A stretch of DNA of 64,000 nucleotides from Sporosarcina sp. P33 (GCF_002077155.1 NZ_CP015027.1:1466501-1530500), one strand, 5' to 3'; numbered from the stretch's first letter, positions 1-9,415 are shown. Numbers and translations are program-made. The notes: generated by a model not told the origin, from the letters alone.

Positions 1-1933
1 CGATACTTGAACACATCATCACAAAAACAATAATACTTTCATTGATTTCTACAGCTGCGTCATTGGAAAAATCAAAGATAAATTGCTGGAATCCGAACAG
101 GCCAATCCCTACGGACATGATGAAGAACAGCATAATATACGCTACATAATCACGCACGGACCCCGTCATATAGGTTCTCGTCATAACAGACGCTGCCCGT
201 TCCACCTTCAGTAACAATGAATTATAAAAGCGGTCCAGTGTCCATTGTAAAATACCCAGACGATAGATTCCTTTCCAGTAACGCAAGAAGCGGTACAGCA
301 GAGCGCCTGCTGCAATCACGCCAACTGTCATGATAATCGGCAGACCCCATCCATGCCATATTTGGATTTTAGGAACCAGTCCGGCCATCCCTTCAAATTG
401 CGGATACACCGCATTCATCGCAGGCCCTAAAATATAGGTGCCCAGCAGATTCGGGAAGATGAAAATCAATACGACCAAACTGCCGAGTACAATCGGTGAA
501 ATAAGCATCTGAATCGGCGCTTCACGAGCAGGCCGCTGACCAGGCATAGGAGGCGGCACTTCGCCGAAAAAGGTCTGGAAAACAATAATCATGCAATAAA
601 TAAAAGTAAAAATACTGCCAATCCATGCCACAATCGGAAACAGCAGCACAAGCGTATCCGCTGTCAGCACATTGGCATCTTTTAGCGACAGCATGGCCTC
701 AAAGAAGAGCTCCTTACTCAAGAAGCCGTTAAACGGAGGCAGACCTGCCATCGAAAAACTGCCGATTAGTGCAATTGTAAATGTAATGGGCATAATGGAT
801 GCCAAACCGCCCAGCCTTCGAATATTTCGTGTCCCGAGCTCATGGTCTAAAATTCCAACCACCATGAACAATGACCCTTTAAACGTGGAATGATTAATTA
901 AATGGAATAACGCGGCGAACGAAGCTGCAGTAAATAACGTAATTTGTGCACTTTCAGCAGAGGAGAAGGCCAGTGATCCGACACCCAGCAAACTCATAAT
1001 CATACCGAGCTGACTCACTGTCGAGAATGCGAGCAGCGCTTTCAAATCGGTCTGTTTAACTGCATTGACAGACCCCCATAGCATCGTCAGCAGTCCTACA
1101 CACGAAACAATATAGAACCACGTTACATGTCCCGCGAACACCGGTGTAAAACGTGCCACTAAATAAATACCTGCTTTCACCATCGTTGCTGAGTGTAAGT
1201 AAGCGCTGACCGGCGTTGGTGCTTCCATTGCATCAGGCAGCCAAATGTGGAAGGGAAACTGAGCGGACTTAGTAAATGCGCCCAGTAGAACAAGCAGCAT
1301 GGCCGGGATAAATAAGGAATCCGCTGCGATCATATCCCGCATGGCGATTAATTCCTGCAAGCTGAACGTCCCTGTTATGGTATATAACATTAAAAATCCT
1401 GCTAGCATGAGCACGCCGCCGGTCACCGTAATCAGCATGGATTTCTTCGCACCGTATCTTGATTGTTTACGGTGATACCAGAAAGCGATGAGCAGGAAAG
1501 AAGATATACTGGTTAACTCCCAGAACACATAGAGAACGATCAGGTTATCGGATAACACGACACCGAGCATAGCTCCCATGAACAACAGTAAATATGTATA
1601 AAAGCGTCCAATCGCTTCCCGCTCAGAAAGATAGTAGATCGAATACAATACAACCAGACTGCCGATGCCTGTAATCAGCAGCGCAAAGATCATACTTAAT
1701 CCGTCTAAATGCGTGGAAAAATAGACACCCGCAGAAGGTATCCAAGGAAACGTATACAAATAAGATGCACCGTCTGAAAGCGAAGGCACAAGACGGAGCA
1801 GTATGATAAACAAGAACAACGGAACGGTGATGACAAACCACCCAATCCGCCTTCCAGTCAAAAGTTTATGGATAAACGGCACCAGACATGCTGCGATAAA
1901 TGGAATGAAAATGGCGAGTAAGACGGTTATCAA
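1..1933 (-). CDS. mrpA: Na+/H+ antiporter Mrp/Mnh subunit A (C-terminus beyond window)
   Basis: This is the N-terminal 644 codons of the large subunit of the Mrp multi-subunit cation/proton antiporter, a membrane complex related to the proton-pumping subunits of complex I. It supports sodium and alkali tolerance. The start is a TTG at 1931-1933 behind a GGGAGG ribosome binding site. The translation begins MITVLLAIFIPF and contains segments typical of MrpA, such as LDGLSMIFALLITGIGSLV, LYSIYYLSE, MGAMLGVVLSDN and FWELTSISSFLLIAFWYH. The frame stays open to the window edge and shows hydrophobic helices throughout. The remaining C-terminal region and the other mrp subunits should lie to the left. 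The family assignment is firm; which cation is exchanged is not visible here. Confidence 0.9.
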   Translation of the reverse strand, partial: MITVLLAIFIPFIAACLVPFIHKLLTGRRIGWFVITVPLFLFIILLRLVPSLSDGASYLYTFPWIPSAGVYFSTHLDGLSMIFALLITGIGSLVVLYSIYYLSEREAIGRFYTYLLLFMGAMLGVVLSDNLIVLYVFWELTSISSFLLIAFWYHRKQSRYGAKKSMLITVTGGVLMLAGFLMLYTITGTFSLQELIAMRDMIAADSLFIPAMLLVLLGAFTKSAQFPFHIWLPDAMEAPTPVSAYLHSATMVKAGIYLVARFTPVFAGHVTWFYIVSCVGLLTMLWGSVNAVKQTDLKALLAFSTVSQLGMIMSLLGVGSLAFSSAESAQITLFTAASFAALFHLINHSTFKGSLFMVVGILDHELGTRNIRRLGGLASIMPITFTIALIGSFSMAGLPPFNGFLSKELFFEAMLSLKDANVLTADTLVLLFPIVAWIGSIFTFIYCMIIVFQTFFGEVPPPMPGQRPAREAPIQMLISPIVLGSLVVLIFIFPNLLGTYILGPAMNAVYPQFEGMAGLVPKIQIWHGWGLPIIMTVGVIAAGALLYRFLRYWKGIYRLGILQWTLDRFYNSLLLKVERAASVMTRTYMTGSVRDYVAYIMLFFIMSVGIGLFGFQQFIFDFSNDAAVEINESIIVFVMMCSSI

Positions 1934-2111
1934 CCTGACACCTCCCGGAATGAATCGATTTATAGTATCAATAGAATGCTCAAAGACCCTTGACTGAACA
2001 CTGTACGTTATGCATAATGGGACTCTAAGCAGAGAGTGCAATCTCTACTCGAAAGTATACACTATTTTAACGTAAACCGCATAGAAAGCGCGGTCGGCAT
2101 ACTGTAAGACT

Positions 2112-2125
2112 TGTTTCATGAAACA
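2112..2125. promoter_or_regulatory. 14-bp palindrome between mrpA and the stress-protein gene
   Basis: The perfect inverted repeat TGTTTCATGAAACA sits in the 296-bp divergent intergenic region, about 105 bp upstream of the stress-protein start. It could be an operator for a dimeric regulator of either gene. No cognate regulator is identifiable, and no convincing -35/-10 pair was found beside it. Confidence 0.25.
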
Positions 2126-2229
2126 CGTTCTGGATTTGGTTCTCTTGTGGAATTGTAACGGAAGACGCTCCCCTGAAATGTGAACCAAACACCATCAGCA
2201 TATATAATTCAAAGAGGTGAAGAGTCATT

Positions 2230-2904
2230 ATGGGCAAAATGAAAAGCCGTATGGACGAGAGCATTCTCGTTTGTGTGTATTACGGTCCAAATGGTGAACG
2301 TCTCATTAAAAGAGGATCCAAAATAGCAGAAATCATGGACTGTCCTCTCTATATTCTGACAGTTGATCCTGCTCCGCTGGATGATTTTGATGCAGAAAAA
2401 TCGGGATATGTGGATCGTTGGCAAGAACTTGCGGAAGAGCTCGATGTAGAGGCATTCATTATCCGCGATGACGAAAAGCGGCCGGCTGCAAAGGTAATTA
2501 AAGAAGTAGCCCATAAGTATGGCATTACACAAATCGTCATCGGCCAAACCGCGCAGAGCCGCTGGGAAGAAATCACAAAAGGGTCATTCATGAACGTCCT
2601 GCTGAGGGAAATTCCTTTTGTAGATTTCCATGTAGTTTCTGTAGACCGGGCGATTAAAAGTGAAACAGAGGGGTCATTTGAAAAAGGAGTCCGGGCTTAT
2701 CTGGTTCCGGACGGTGACAGTTTCCGAATAAATTTCACGTTAACCAAACAGGCACAATATGAAGGGATCTTCTTTAAAGAGATCGGAACCGATTTCAACA
2801 ATGGGATTTTCAAATTCATGCAGAACAATAAAATATGTCAGGTTCAGATAGAAGATGACCAGGTGCTGGAGACAAGCAAAATTCAATGCAAGGTTCACGA
2901 CTGA
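2230..2904 (+). CDS. KdpD-like universal stress protein
   Basis: This 224-residue cytosolic protein has an N-terminal half resembling the universal-stress (USP) domain of the sensor KdpD: ESILVCVYYGPNGERLIKRG is the characteristic opening, followed by a Rossmann-like alternation and a QIVIGQTAQSRWEEITKGS segment matching the KdpD-type nucleotide-binding G-[QH]-[ST]-x-[RK]-x(3)-[IL]-x-G-S pattern. The C-terminal half (from about residue 140) has no motif I recognise. The ATG is preceded by AAAGAGGTGAAG. No kinase domain is attached. The gene is divergent from mrpA, so a role in cation or pH stress is plausible, but this is inferred from position only. Confidence 0.75.
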   Translation: MGKMKSRMDESILVCVYYGPNGERLIKRGSKIAEIMDCPLYILTVDPAPLDDFDAEKSGYVDRWQELAEELDVEAFIIRDDEKRPAAKVIKEVAHKYGITQIVIGQTAQSRWEEITKGSFMNVLLREIPFVDFHVVSVDRAIKSETEGSFEKGVRAYLVPDGDSFRINFTLTKQAQYEGIFFKEIGTDFNNGIFKFMQNNKICQVQIEDDQVLETSKIQCKVHD

Positions 2905-2912
2905 CACATAAA

Positions 2913-2956
2913 AGAATGTTCCGGAAGTCACAGTACTTCGGGGACATTCTTTTTTT
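2913..2956 (+). terminator. Rho-independent terminator after the stress-protein gene
   Basis: The hairpin AGAATGT...ACATTCT, with inner pairing of AAGT and ACTT, is followed by seven T residues. Confidence 0.85.
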
Positions 2957-3016
2957 GCACACGAGGATTCAGATTTATATGCACTGACACCTATTTCCCG
3001 CCGCCGTTTTTCCTAT

Positions 3017-3060
3017 CAAAAAAGAGCCGTCACCAGAAGTCAAAACTTCTTGGACCGCTC
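3017..3060 (-). terminator. Rho-independent terminator of murB
   Basis: On the minus strand the stem GAGCGGTCCAAGAAGT / ACTTCTGGTGACGGCTC is followed by six T residues. It lies 13 bp past the murB stop codon. Confidence 0.85.
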
Positions 3061-3072
3061 CTTTGTCTTTCT

Positions 3073-3993
3073 TCATTCAGGCAGTTCTTCTCCGACAATC
3101 TTTACTTCCATTTCGAGATCAATTCCGAAGTTCTTCTTCACTTCTGCTTTGACCATTTCAATCGTCTGAATATAATCTGCTGCCGTAGCGCCATTTTTAT
3201 TGACGATGAATCCTGCATGCTTAGTGGATACTTCTGCGCCTCCAAACCCTTTTCCCTGTAAGCCGCTGTCTTGAATCAGCTTACCTGCAAAGTATCCCGG
3301 GGGGCGTTTGAAAACACTTCCCGCCGAAGGAAATTCAAGCGGCTGCTTCGATTCACGCTGAAAAGTCAGGTCAGCCACTTTCGCATCAATGTCGCACTGC
3401 TCACCCGGAGCGAGCAGGAATTCTGCAGACAAAACAAAATAGCCCTTTGCCGTGATAATACTCTTACGGTAGCCAAGCTCCAATTCATCTTTAGACAGCA
3501 CGAAAATCTTCCCTGTATGATCCATGACAGTCGCCTGCTGAATAATATCTTTGATCTCTCCGCCGTAAGCACCTGCGTTCATAGCCATGGCGCCGCCGAT
3601 GGAACCGGGAATGCCGCAGGCAAACTCCAGCCCTGTCAGACAAGCCTTCGCCGCCTCAATGGATGCATCGATAATATTGGCCCCTGCTTCCGCAGTCATT
3701 TTATTTCCTTCAATGGTAATATGATTAAAATTCGCCATATACAAAACAATTCCACGGACTCCGCCGTCACGTACGACCATATTCGAACCATTCCCCAGTA
3801 ACAAGATGGGTATTTTCTGTTCATAGGCATAACTGACAACTGCCTGCACTTCTTCTATTGTGCCGGGGGCTGCGACCACATCCGCTTTTCCGCCCAGACG
3901 TGTTTTCGTATATTTGTTCAGCGGTTCATCAAGCAACAACCAGCCGTTTTCTATTTTCTCTTGAAGATCTTCAAACCAGCGATGCTTTGACAT
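3073..3993 (-). CDS. murB: UDP-N-acetylenolpyruvoylglucosamine reductase
   Basis: MurB carries out the second committed step of peptidoglycan precursor synthesis, the NADPH-dependent reduction of UDP-GlcNAc-enolpyruvate to UDP-MurNAc with bound FAD. The FAD-binding segment ILLLGNGSNMVVRDGG, the IPGSIGGAMAMNAGAYGGEI loop and the catalytic-serine motif SAGSVFKRP are all visible. The last of these, with no tyrosine-loop insert, fits type II MurB as in other Bacillales. I chose the ATG at 3993 (MSKHRWF), 10 nt from AAAGGA; an in-frame ATG two codons earlier and a TTG at 4002 are alternatives. It is a single gene with its own terminator. Confidence 0.95.
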   Translation of the reverse strand: MSKHRWFEDLQEKIENGWLLLDEPLNKYTKTRLGGKADVVAAPGTIEEVQAVVSYAYEQKIPILLLGNGSNMVVRDGGVRGIVLYMANFNHITIEGNKMTAEAGANIIDASIEAAKACLTGLEFACGIPGSIGGAMAMNAGAYGGEIKDIIQQATVMDHTGKIFVLSKDELELGYRKSIITAKGYFVLSAEFLLAPGEQCDIDAKVADLTFQRESKQPLEFPSAGSVFKRPPGYFAGKLIQDSGLQGKGFGGAEVSTKHAGFIVNKNGATAADYIQTIEMVKAEVKKNFGIDLEMEVKIVGEELPE

Positions 3994-4158
3994 GCACATC
4001 AAGTCCTTTCACTATACGCGTCTCCAATATAACGGAAACAATCTTATCCTTTAATAGTATGCTTGCAATCTGCCTTTTTGACAAGGTTTTTCATTTTGAC
4101 TTTTGAGGGATTTTCAATTAATGTTTATCTAACTAAATGCCCACAAGGAGGCGGGAAA

Positions 4159-4668
4159 GTGAATAAATGGAAAGTAGATTCCGCAGCATCCACTGTCGGC
4201 TTTTCAGTTCCCCATATGATGGTATCCACGGTTTCAGGCACATTCGAAAAGTTTTCGGGAGAGTTGCAGGGCAATATTACAGATCTGACGAAATGCAGCA
4301 TTGAATTTCAAGTGTGCGTATCTTCTATTCAGACCAAGAACAGAGACCGTGATCTACATCTATGCTCGGAAGACTTTTTTGATGCACAGACCTTTCCGCA
4401 AATGACTTTTTCTTCCCGTTCCATTTATGCCGATCCAGATGGCAGCTACCGAATGACGGGCAGCCTGACGATTAAAGGCACGTCAAAAAGAGCTTTGTTC
4501 TGCGTTACACCGCAAGAAGTTACGGTGTTTGGCGCCACGTTTCTGGTTGATGGAGAAATAAAACGCAAAGACTTCGGCTTACTGTGGAACCGCGCAATCG
4601 AAGCTGGCGGCGTTATGGTGGGTGATGTAATCGACATTACTATGAAGGTTGCTGTCTGCAGAAATTAG
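4159..4668 (+). CDS. YceI family protein (lipid-binding fold)
   Basis: This 169-residue protein of the YceI family folds as a lipocalin-like beta barrel known to bind polyisoprenoid lipids. The opening KWKVDSAASTVGFSVPHMM and the later stretches GTFEKFSGEL and MTGSLTIKGTSKR are family hallmarks. I chose the GTG at 4159 because AAGGAGG lies seven bases upstream and the product then has the usual length. A longer frame open to 4063 adds residues with no family similarity. There is no signal peptide, so it is likely cytosolic, unlike the proteobacterial relatives. It should not be confused with the transporter formerly called YceI (niaP, further on). Confidence 0.85.
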   Translation: MNKWKVDSAASTVGFSVPHMMVSTVSGTFEKFSGELQGNITDLTKCSIEFQVCVSSIQTKNRDRDLHLCSEDFFDAQTFPQMTFSSRSIYADPDGSYRMTGSLTIKGTSKRALFCVTPQEVTVFGATFLVDGEIKRKDFGLLWNRAIEAGGVMVGDVIDITMKVAVCRN

Positions 4669-4744
4669 AAGTACATAAAAGAATTGAACAGACAACAGCA
4701 CGCCTGCCCAAAATAAGTTTCCACACTATAAAACAAATAATCTG

Positions 4745-4796
4745 GAGCTGCCGTAACCCCCCGAACAGACGGGTGTTTACGGCAGCTCTCTTTACT
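4745..4796 (+). terminator. Terminator after the YceI-family gene
   Basis: The perfect 12-bp stem GAGCTGCCGTAA / TTACGGCAGCTC is followed by a T-rich stretch. It is the only clear element in the 352-bp gap from 4669 to 5020. The rest of that gap is AT-rich and presumably holds the promoter of the next gene, but I could not assign its boxes. Confidence 0.8.
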
Positions 4797-5020
4797 TATA
4801 GCTACTGGAACCTTCATCACTGTGATGTATGGCTCTCCTTACCAAAATCCGGCCGCTTAAAAAGCCTTTTGATAATACAGCAAAAAGGACAGATGGGGTC
4901 CGTCTGTACTTCAATTATCATTTTTCCCTCTCGCCTGCCTATTCTCTATTTTAGAATCATGAAAACTTGGCAACAATATAACTGCTTGCCCTATTTGAAA
5001 ATATAGAATGAGGTGTCGAA

Positions 5021-6400
5021 ATGAATGAGTCGTTATGGCTGGCTACTGCTTATCCGCAGTCTGCCTATCCGACAGTGCAAGATGATTTGACATGTGAGGT
5101 GCTGATTATCGGCGGAGGGCTCAGCGGCATTGCCAATGCCTACTTTTTAGCCAAACAAGGAAAGGACGTTGTGCTGCTCGAGAAGAATAGTTTGCTGCAC
5201 GGTGCAACAGGGAATTCCACAGGTAAATTAACTGCCCAGCATGATCTGGTCTATGCCGATCTGATTGCGCAATTTGATGTAGAGAGTGCAAAACAGTACT
5301 TTCAAGTAAACGAACAGGCTGTCCAGTTTGCACGTTCCATCGCAAAAGCAGATCAGCTGCAAACCGCACATTCCGCACTGTACTCGCAAACGCCAGAAGG
5401 CACAGAAAGGCTGCTGGCAGAGAAAAAGGCGTATGAAGAAATCGGTATTCCCTTTTCATTGGCAGGAAGTGCAGCAGATTTGCCGTTTGAGACGGCGCAT
5501 ACGCTATTAATTGAAGATGAAGCACAAATCCATCCCGTTCGCTTCGGTCAGCATTTGGCACAGCTTGCCGCGGAAGAAGGCGCGCGTTTGTATGAACATG
5601 CACAAGTAGCCGCGCTGGATACAGACCGTCATTTTGTCAAGCTGGCTTCTTCGAAGACCGTCAGTTATCGTCAGCTTGTCATCTGCTCCCATTATCCGAT
5701 TGAAGCACTGGAAGGAATGCAAATCCTTAAATTAGACGTGGAACGGTCATATATCGCTGCCGCTAAAACGGACACACCGTTTGATCATCAATATATCGCG
5801 GTAGATCAGCCGAAACGTTCCATTCGCACCGCGACAATAGACGATCAATCCTATTTACTTCTCTGTGCCGAGTCCCATCCGGCAGGAGCAGAAAAAGAGA
5901 CACAAGTGCATTACGACAATATTACGGATGATTTGAAGACGACGCTGGAACATCCTGAAATCATGTATAAATGGTCTGCGCAAGATCCGTCCACTCCTGA
6001 TTTAGTGCCGTACGCCGGAGCCATTTCCACCTCCTCACCCGACGTTTATATTAGTACGGGCTACAGGAAGTGGGGATTAACCAACTCACTGGCAAGTGCA
6101 CAGATTATTTCAGATGCTATCACAGGCAAAAAAAATCCCGCAAGCGAACTATATTCGCCAGGCAGGACAGAATTCGGTTCATTGTTCAGCCGCGCACTGC
6201 TGCTGACCGGACGCACTGTAAAAGAGTTTACGGGCGGGCACATTGCACGTACCGATTCTCCTATTTGCACGCATATGGGGTGCCGTACCCGCTGGAATAA
6301 AGGTGACCAGACGTGGGACTGCCCTTGCCACGGCTCACGTTTTCGTGCGGACGGATCTGTTCTCGAAGGACCTGCCACACAGCCGCTGGATTTAGGATAA
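5021..6400 (+). CDS. FAD-dependent oxidoreductase with C-terminal Rieske [2Fe-2S] domain (YhfW-like)
   Basis: This 459-residue protein combines a DAO-type FAD domain with a Rieske domain. The dinucleotide motif LIIGGGLSGIANAYFLA is near residue 30, followed by the substrate-side signature HGATGNSTGKLTAQHDLVY. The cluster ligands are visible at the C-terminus as CTHMGC and CPCHGSRF, i.e. the C-x-H...C-x2-H arrangement. The architecture matches B. subtilis YhfW, whose substrate is unknown to me; this copy is shorter at its C-terminus, ending right after EGPATQPLDLG. A GAGGTG ribosome binding site precedes the ATG. It is transcribed alone and converges on ppaC. Confidence 0.85.
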   Translation: MNESLWLATAYPQSAYPTVQDDLTCEVLIIGGGLSGIANAYFLAKQGKDVVLLEKNSLLHGATGNSTGKLTAQHDLVYADLIAQFDVESAKQYFQVNEQAVQFARSIAKADQLQTAHSALYSQTPEGTERLLAEKKAYEEIGIPFSLAGSAADLPFETAHTLLIEDEAQIHPVRFGQHLAQLAAEEGARLYEHAQVAALDTDRHFVKLASSKTVSYRQLVICSHYPIEALEGMQILKLDVERSYIAAAKTDTPFDHQYIAVDQPKRSIRTATIDDQSYLLLCAESHPAGAEKETQVHYDNITDDLKTTLEHPEIMYKWSAQDPSTPDLVPYAGAISTSSPDVYISTGYRKWGLTNSLASAQIISDAITGKKNPASELYSPGRTEFGSLFSRALLLTGRTVKEFTGGHIARTDSPICTHMGCRTRWNKGDQTWDCPCHGSRFRADGSVLEGPATQPLDLG

Positions 6401-6443
6401 AAAAGACTGTCACAGAAATCGACAACGATTTCTATGACAGTCT
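6398..6443. terminator. Convergent terminator between the Rieske oxidoreductase gene and ppaC
   Basis: The stem AGACTGTCA / TGACAGTCT has an inner AGAAATCG / CGATTTCT stem. A T-run follows on the minus strand, so it clearly serves ppaC. On the plus strand only the hairpin is present, and it starts at the oxidoreductase stop codon. Confidence 0.8.
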
Positions 6444-6448
6444 AGCCG

Positions 6449-7375
6449 TTATGAAAGTGCTTCAGTCAGTACAGGCACAATTTGTTTCTTACGGGAAACG
6501 ATGCCTTTTAACAGCGCAGAGTTATTATTGAATGAAACGTTAAATGCAGATCCTGCACGCTCTGCTTCTTTACCGAGTGCAATGATGACGGAATCACTGT
6601 TAATGATATCAGTTACGACAAACAGGAAAAGATCCAGTCCTTTTTGTTCGATGATTTCATGTAATACAGCTTCCAGCTCATCCTGACGCCCAAGAATATC
6701 TTGTAAGTCCACTGCGTTCACTTGTGCGATTTCCATTTTCACATCGCCAAATTCAAATTCTTTCGCGTCAAGCCTGGCTAACTCTTTTACAGGCGTTGCA
6801 CTTAAATCCGCGCCTGCTTTCAGCATAGCGAGACCGTACTCGGCTGCATCCACTTCTGCAATTGCAGCTAGTTCTTCAGCCGCAGCCTGGTCTTGAGGAG
6901 TGAAAGTTGGTGATTTGAATAATAAAGAATCCGATACAATTGCAGACAACATTAATCCTGCAATATTCTTCGGAATTGCAACTCCGTGCTCTTTAAACAA
7001 TTTATTTAAGATAGTTGCTGTACAGCCTACAGGCTCCGCACGATAGTACAGCGGATCATTCGTTTGGAAATTCGCTATACGGTGGTGATCAATTACTTCC
7101 AGCACCTGTACATCTTCCAGATCATCAACACTCTGCTGTTTTTCATTGTGGTCGACCAAAATAACTTGGGAAGTTTCCGGTGCAGCTTTCTCGATCAGAC
7201 GCGGCGCTTCAAAACCGAATGTTTCGAGCGCATATGCCGTTTCTTTTGAAATATTCCCTAAACGCACCGCTTCTGCGTCGACTCCGATCTGCTGTTTGAG
7301 ATACGCATACGTAATCGCAGATGCGATGGAGTCTGTATCCGGATTTTTATGCCCGATAACTAATACTTTTGACAT
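6449..7375 (-). CDS. ppaC: Manganese-dependent inorganic pyrophosphatase
   Basis: This 308-residue family II pyrophosphatase of the DHH superfamily hydrolyses pyrophosphate to phosphate and so pulls biosynthetic reactions forward. The metal-binding motifs are visible in order: [13 protein letters not shown] at the N-terminus, [11 protein letters not shown], and [10 protein letters not shown]. The DHHA2 C-terminal domain ends with [10 protein letters not shown], the substrate-binding SRKKQ motif. The ATG is preceded by AGGAGG. Length and motifs match B. subtilis PpaC. Confidence 0.96.
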   Translation of the reverse strand: MSKVLVIGHKNPDTDSIASAITYAYLKQQIGVDAEAVRLGNISKETAYALETFGFEAPRLIEKAAPETSQVILVDHNEKQQSVDDLEDVQVLEVIDHHRIANFQTNDPLYYRAEPVGCTATILNKLFKEHGVAIPKNIAGLMLSAIVSDSLLFKSPTFTPQDQAAAEELAAIAEVDAAEYGLAMLKAGADLSATPVKELARLDAKEFEFGDVKMEIAQVNAVDLQDILGRQDELEAVLHEIIEQKGLDLFLFVVTDIINSDSVIIALGKEAERAGSAFNVSFNNNSALLKGIVSRKKQIVPVLTEALS

Positions 7376-7425
7376 TTTCTCAATTCCTCCTATTTCACTA
7401 AGTTTACTAACTATATTTTATCACA

Positions 7426-7875
7426 CTATTCAGGTTTGACTAGTGGAAATAACAAAGATTGGATCTCTTCCTTATTATGAAGGAAATCGGCAATCGTGTA
7501 GCGGTCGAGCACAGCAAAGTATGCTTGAAGCGCTTCATATAATACGCCTCTCAGCCGGCAGGCACTTGATAGTATACACATGTTTTTATCCGGATCAAAG
7601 CATTCGACCAAATGAAAATCATCTTCTGTTTTACGGACCAGTTCGCCTACATTAATACTGTCGGGTCTCACGCACAGACGAATTCCGCCGCCGCGCCCCC
7701 GGATCGTCTCGATCAGCTGCAGTTTCCCCAGTTCATGGACAATTTTGGTGAGGTGATTTTTCGAGATTTGATAAGCATCCGAGATTTCTTGGATAGTAGA
7801 TAGTTCATCAGGCTGCTTGGAAGCTAAATAAATCAGAACACGCAGCGAATAATCTGTATACATCGTTAATCGCAT
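7426..7875 (-). CDS. nsrR: Nitric-oxide-sensing Rrf2 family repressor NsrR
   Basis: This 149-residue winged-helix regulator of the Rrf2 family begins MRLTMYTDYSLRVLIYLA, with a DNA-recognition region SKNHLTKIVHELGKL. Three cysteines in CFDPDKNMCILSSACRL match the [Fe-S] ligand spacing of NsrR, which loses DNA binding when nitric oxide attacks the cluster. Divergent transcription with the flavohaemoglobin gene hmp, the classic NsrR target, supports the assignment over other Rrf2 members. Palindromic candidate operators occur both at its own promoter and at hmp. Confidence 0.9.
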   Translation of the reverse strand: MRLTMYTDYSLRVLIYLASKQPDELSTIQEISDAYQISKNHLTKIVHELGKLQLIETIRGRGGGIRLCVRPDSINVGELVRKTEDDFHLVECFDPDKNMCILSSACRLRGVLYEALQAYFAVLDRYTIADFLHNKEEIQSLLFPLVKPE

Positions 7876-7910
7876 AATATCACCCCTTCTGCTCTCTCTT
7901 CATTATAGCA

Positions 7911-7922
7911 TTTACATGTAAA
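7911..7922. promoter_or_regulatory. Palindrome in the nsrR promoter, candidate NsrR operator
   Basis: The 12-bp palindrome TTTACATGTAAA lies immediately upstream of a TATAAT -10 box (minus strand, about 7900-7906) of nsrR. This position would allow repression by NsrR itself or by another dimeric factor. The -35 is poor. Assignment to NsrR is inference. Confidence 0.4.
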
Positions 7923-8007
7923 AATTCCTTGATTAGCATCACAGGTAAAAGTTGTATCGCTCCACTGTTTTTGAATAAAGTGTGACATGATTTCAGAATT
8001 TCTTTTA

Positions 8008-8030
8008 AACATGTATATAAAATGTATCTT
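8008..8030 (+). promoter_or_regulatory. Candidate NsrR operator of hmp
   Basis: The AT-rich imperfect inverted repeat AACATGTATATAAAATGTATCTT has the half-site character of NsrR sites (AAnATnnATnT and its complement) and lies 58 bp upstream of the hmp start codon, overlapping the likely promoter. NsrR repression of hmp is established in related bacilli; this particular site is inferred from the pattern. Confidence 0.5.
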
Positions 8031-8088
8031 TTAAACAGAAAATGATTTATGATAGAAATATCAAATACGGAAAGGTTGTGCACTATCA

Positions 8089-9276
8089 ATGTTAGATCAA
8101 AAAACTATCGATATTATTAAATCCACTGTACCAGTACTGGAGCAACACGGGACAACCATCACATCTGTTTTTTACAAAAATATGTTTAAAGCGCATCCGG
8201 AATTACTAGATATATTCAATCACGCGAACCAATCACAAGGACGTCAGCAGACAGCATTAGCAAATACTGTCTATGCGGCAGCACAGCATATTGACAACCT
8301 GGGAGCAATCCTACCGGCTGTTGTACAAATCGCACATAAGCACGTGTCACTTGGAATCTTGCCGGAACATTATCCAATCGTTGGTGAACACCTGCTAAAA
8401 GCAATCAAAGAAGTGCTTGGCGATGCAGCGACTCCTGAAATCATCGATGCATGGGCGGCAGCTTACGGCGTCATCGCAGATGCATTCATCGGAGTAGAGG
8501 CAGAGATGTATGAAAATACAGCTAAAGCTGAAGGCGGCTGGGAGCTGTTCAAAGAATTCGAGATCGTAGACAAAGTAAAAGAAAGTGATGTCATCACTTC
8601 CTTCTATCTAAAACCGGTGGACGGAGAAAAATTACCATACTACTTACCTGGACAATATATTACTGTCCGTATGGAAATTCCGGGCGCGAAAAACATCGTA
8701 AACCGTCAGTACAGTCTGTCACAAAAATCGAATGACGAGACATTCCGTATTTCGGTTAAGCGCGAAGATACATTGTCGCCAAACGGCGTAGTGTCTTGCT
8801 ACTTGCATAATGAGGCTAAAGTGGGCGACACATTGGAAGTCAGCGCACCAGCAGGTGATTTCTACTTAGAGCCTACTGGAACTGGTCCTGTGACACTTAT
8901 CAGCGGCGGCGTTGGTATTACACCAATGAAAGCTATGTATTCAACAATTGCTGACTTGTCTCCAGACCGCGAAGTGGCATTCCTGCACTCTGCACGCACT
9001 CGCAGCCAACAGGCATTTGCGAATAAATTAGAGCAATTGAACGCAAAAATGCCAAACTCTACTTACAAAGCTCTTTATTCTGAAGAGGGAGACGGCGTAT
9101 TCACACGTGAATTCCTTGAAAAGAACGTCATTGCAGGCAGCGATGTCTATGTATGTGGTCCGACTGGCTTCATGGAGTTCGTTATTCAACAGCTTCATGC
9201 AATTGGAGTACCGGAAGATAAAATTCACTTCGAGTTCTTCGGTCCTGCTGTAGCACTTGAATTAGCAACTGTATAA
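8089..9276 (+). CDS. hmp: Flavohaemoprotein, nitric oxide dioxygenase
   Basis: This 395-residue enzyme converts nitric oxide to nitrate using O2 and NAD(P)H. The N-terminal globin domain (about 1-140) starts [17 protein letters not shown] and carries the proximal histidine in AHKHVSLGI. It is followed by a ferredoxin-reductase-type FAD domain with the RQYSLS motif and an NAD domain with [14 protein letters not shown] and YVCGPTGFM. Length and domain order equal bacterial Hmp. It is monocistronic, divergent from nsrR, and ends in a strong terminator. Confidence 0.96.
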   Translation: MLDQKTIDIIKSTVPVLEQHGTTITSVFYKNMFKAHPELLDIFNHANQSQGRQQTALANTVYAAAQHIDNLGAILPAVVQIAHKHVSLGILPEHYPIVGEHLLKAIKEVLGDAATPEIIDAWAAAYGVIADAFIGVEAEMYENTAKAEGGWELFKEFEIVDKVKESDVITSFYLKPVDGEKLPYYLPGQYITVRMEIPGAKNIVNRQYSLSQKSNDETFRISVKREDTLSPNGVVSCYLHNEAKVGDTLEVSAPAGDFYLEPTGTGPVTLISGGVGITPMKAMYSTIADLSPDREVAFLHSARTRSQQAFANKLEQLNAKMPNSTYKALYSEEGDGVFTREFLEKNVIAGSDVYVCGPTGFMEFVIQQLHAIGVPEDKIHFEFFGPAVALELATV

Positions 9277-9286
9277 TTACTAAGAA

Positions 9287-9338
9287 AAGAGCCGCCGCGA
9301 AAAGTCGTCATGACTTTCGCGGCGGCTCTTCTTTATTT
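9287..9338 (+). terminator. Terminator of hmp
   Basis: The long stem AAGAGCCGCCGCGA.. / ..TCGCGGCGGCTCTT is followed by CTTTATTT. Confidence 0.9.
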
Positions 9339-9364
9339 CCCGCCTTCTGCCAGAATTGATGAAT

Positions 9365-9406
9365 AAAAAAAGATGCCCCTTGAAGCACTGCCGCTTCCCG
9401 GACATC
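9365..9406 (-). terminator. Terminator of the ykvI-like gene
   Basis: On the minus strand the GATGTCC / GGGGCATC stem with an AAGC / GCTT inner stem is followed by seven T residues. Confidence 0.8.
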
Positions 9407-9415
9407 CACGCGTTC

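Noticed and set aside
2113..2140. SigW promoter for the stress-protein gene
   Set aside because: TGAAAC is present within the palindrome but no CGTA follows at 16-17 bp.
3271..3801. 176-residue frame antisense to murB
   Set aside because: murB motifs are intact on the minus strand and the frame has no ribosome binding site.
4773..5006. 77-residue plus-strand reading frame in the gap before the Rieske oxidoreductase gene
   Set aside because: It starts inside the preceding terminator hairpin, lacks a ribosome binding site and has no recognisable features.
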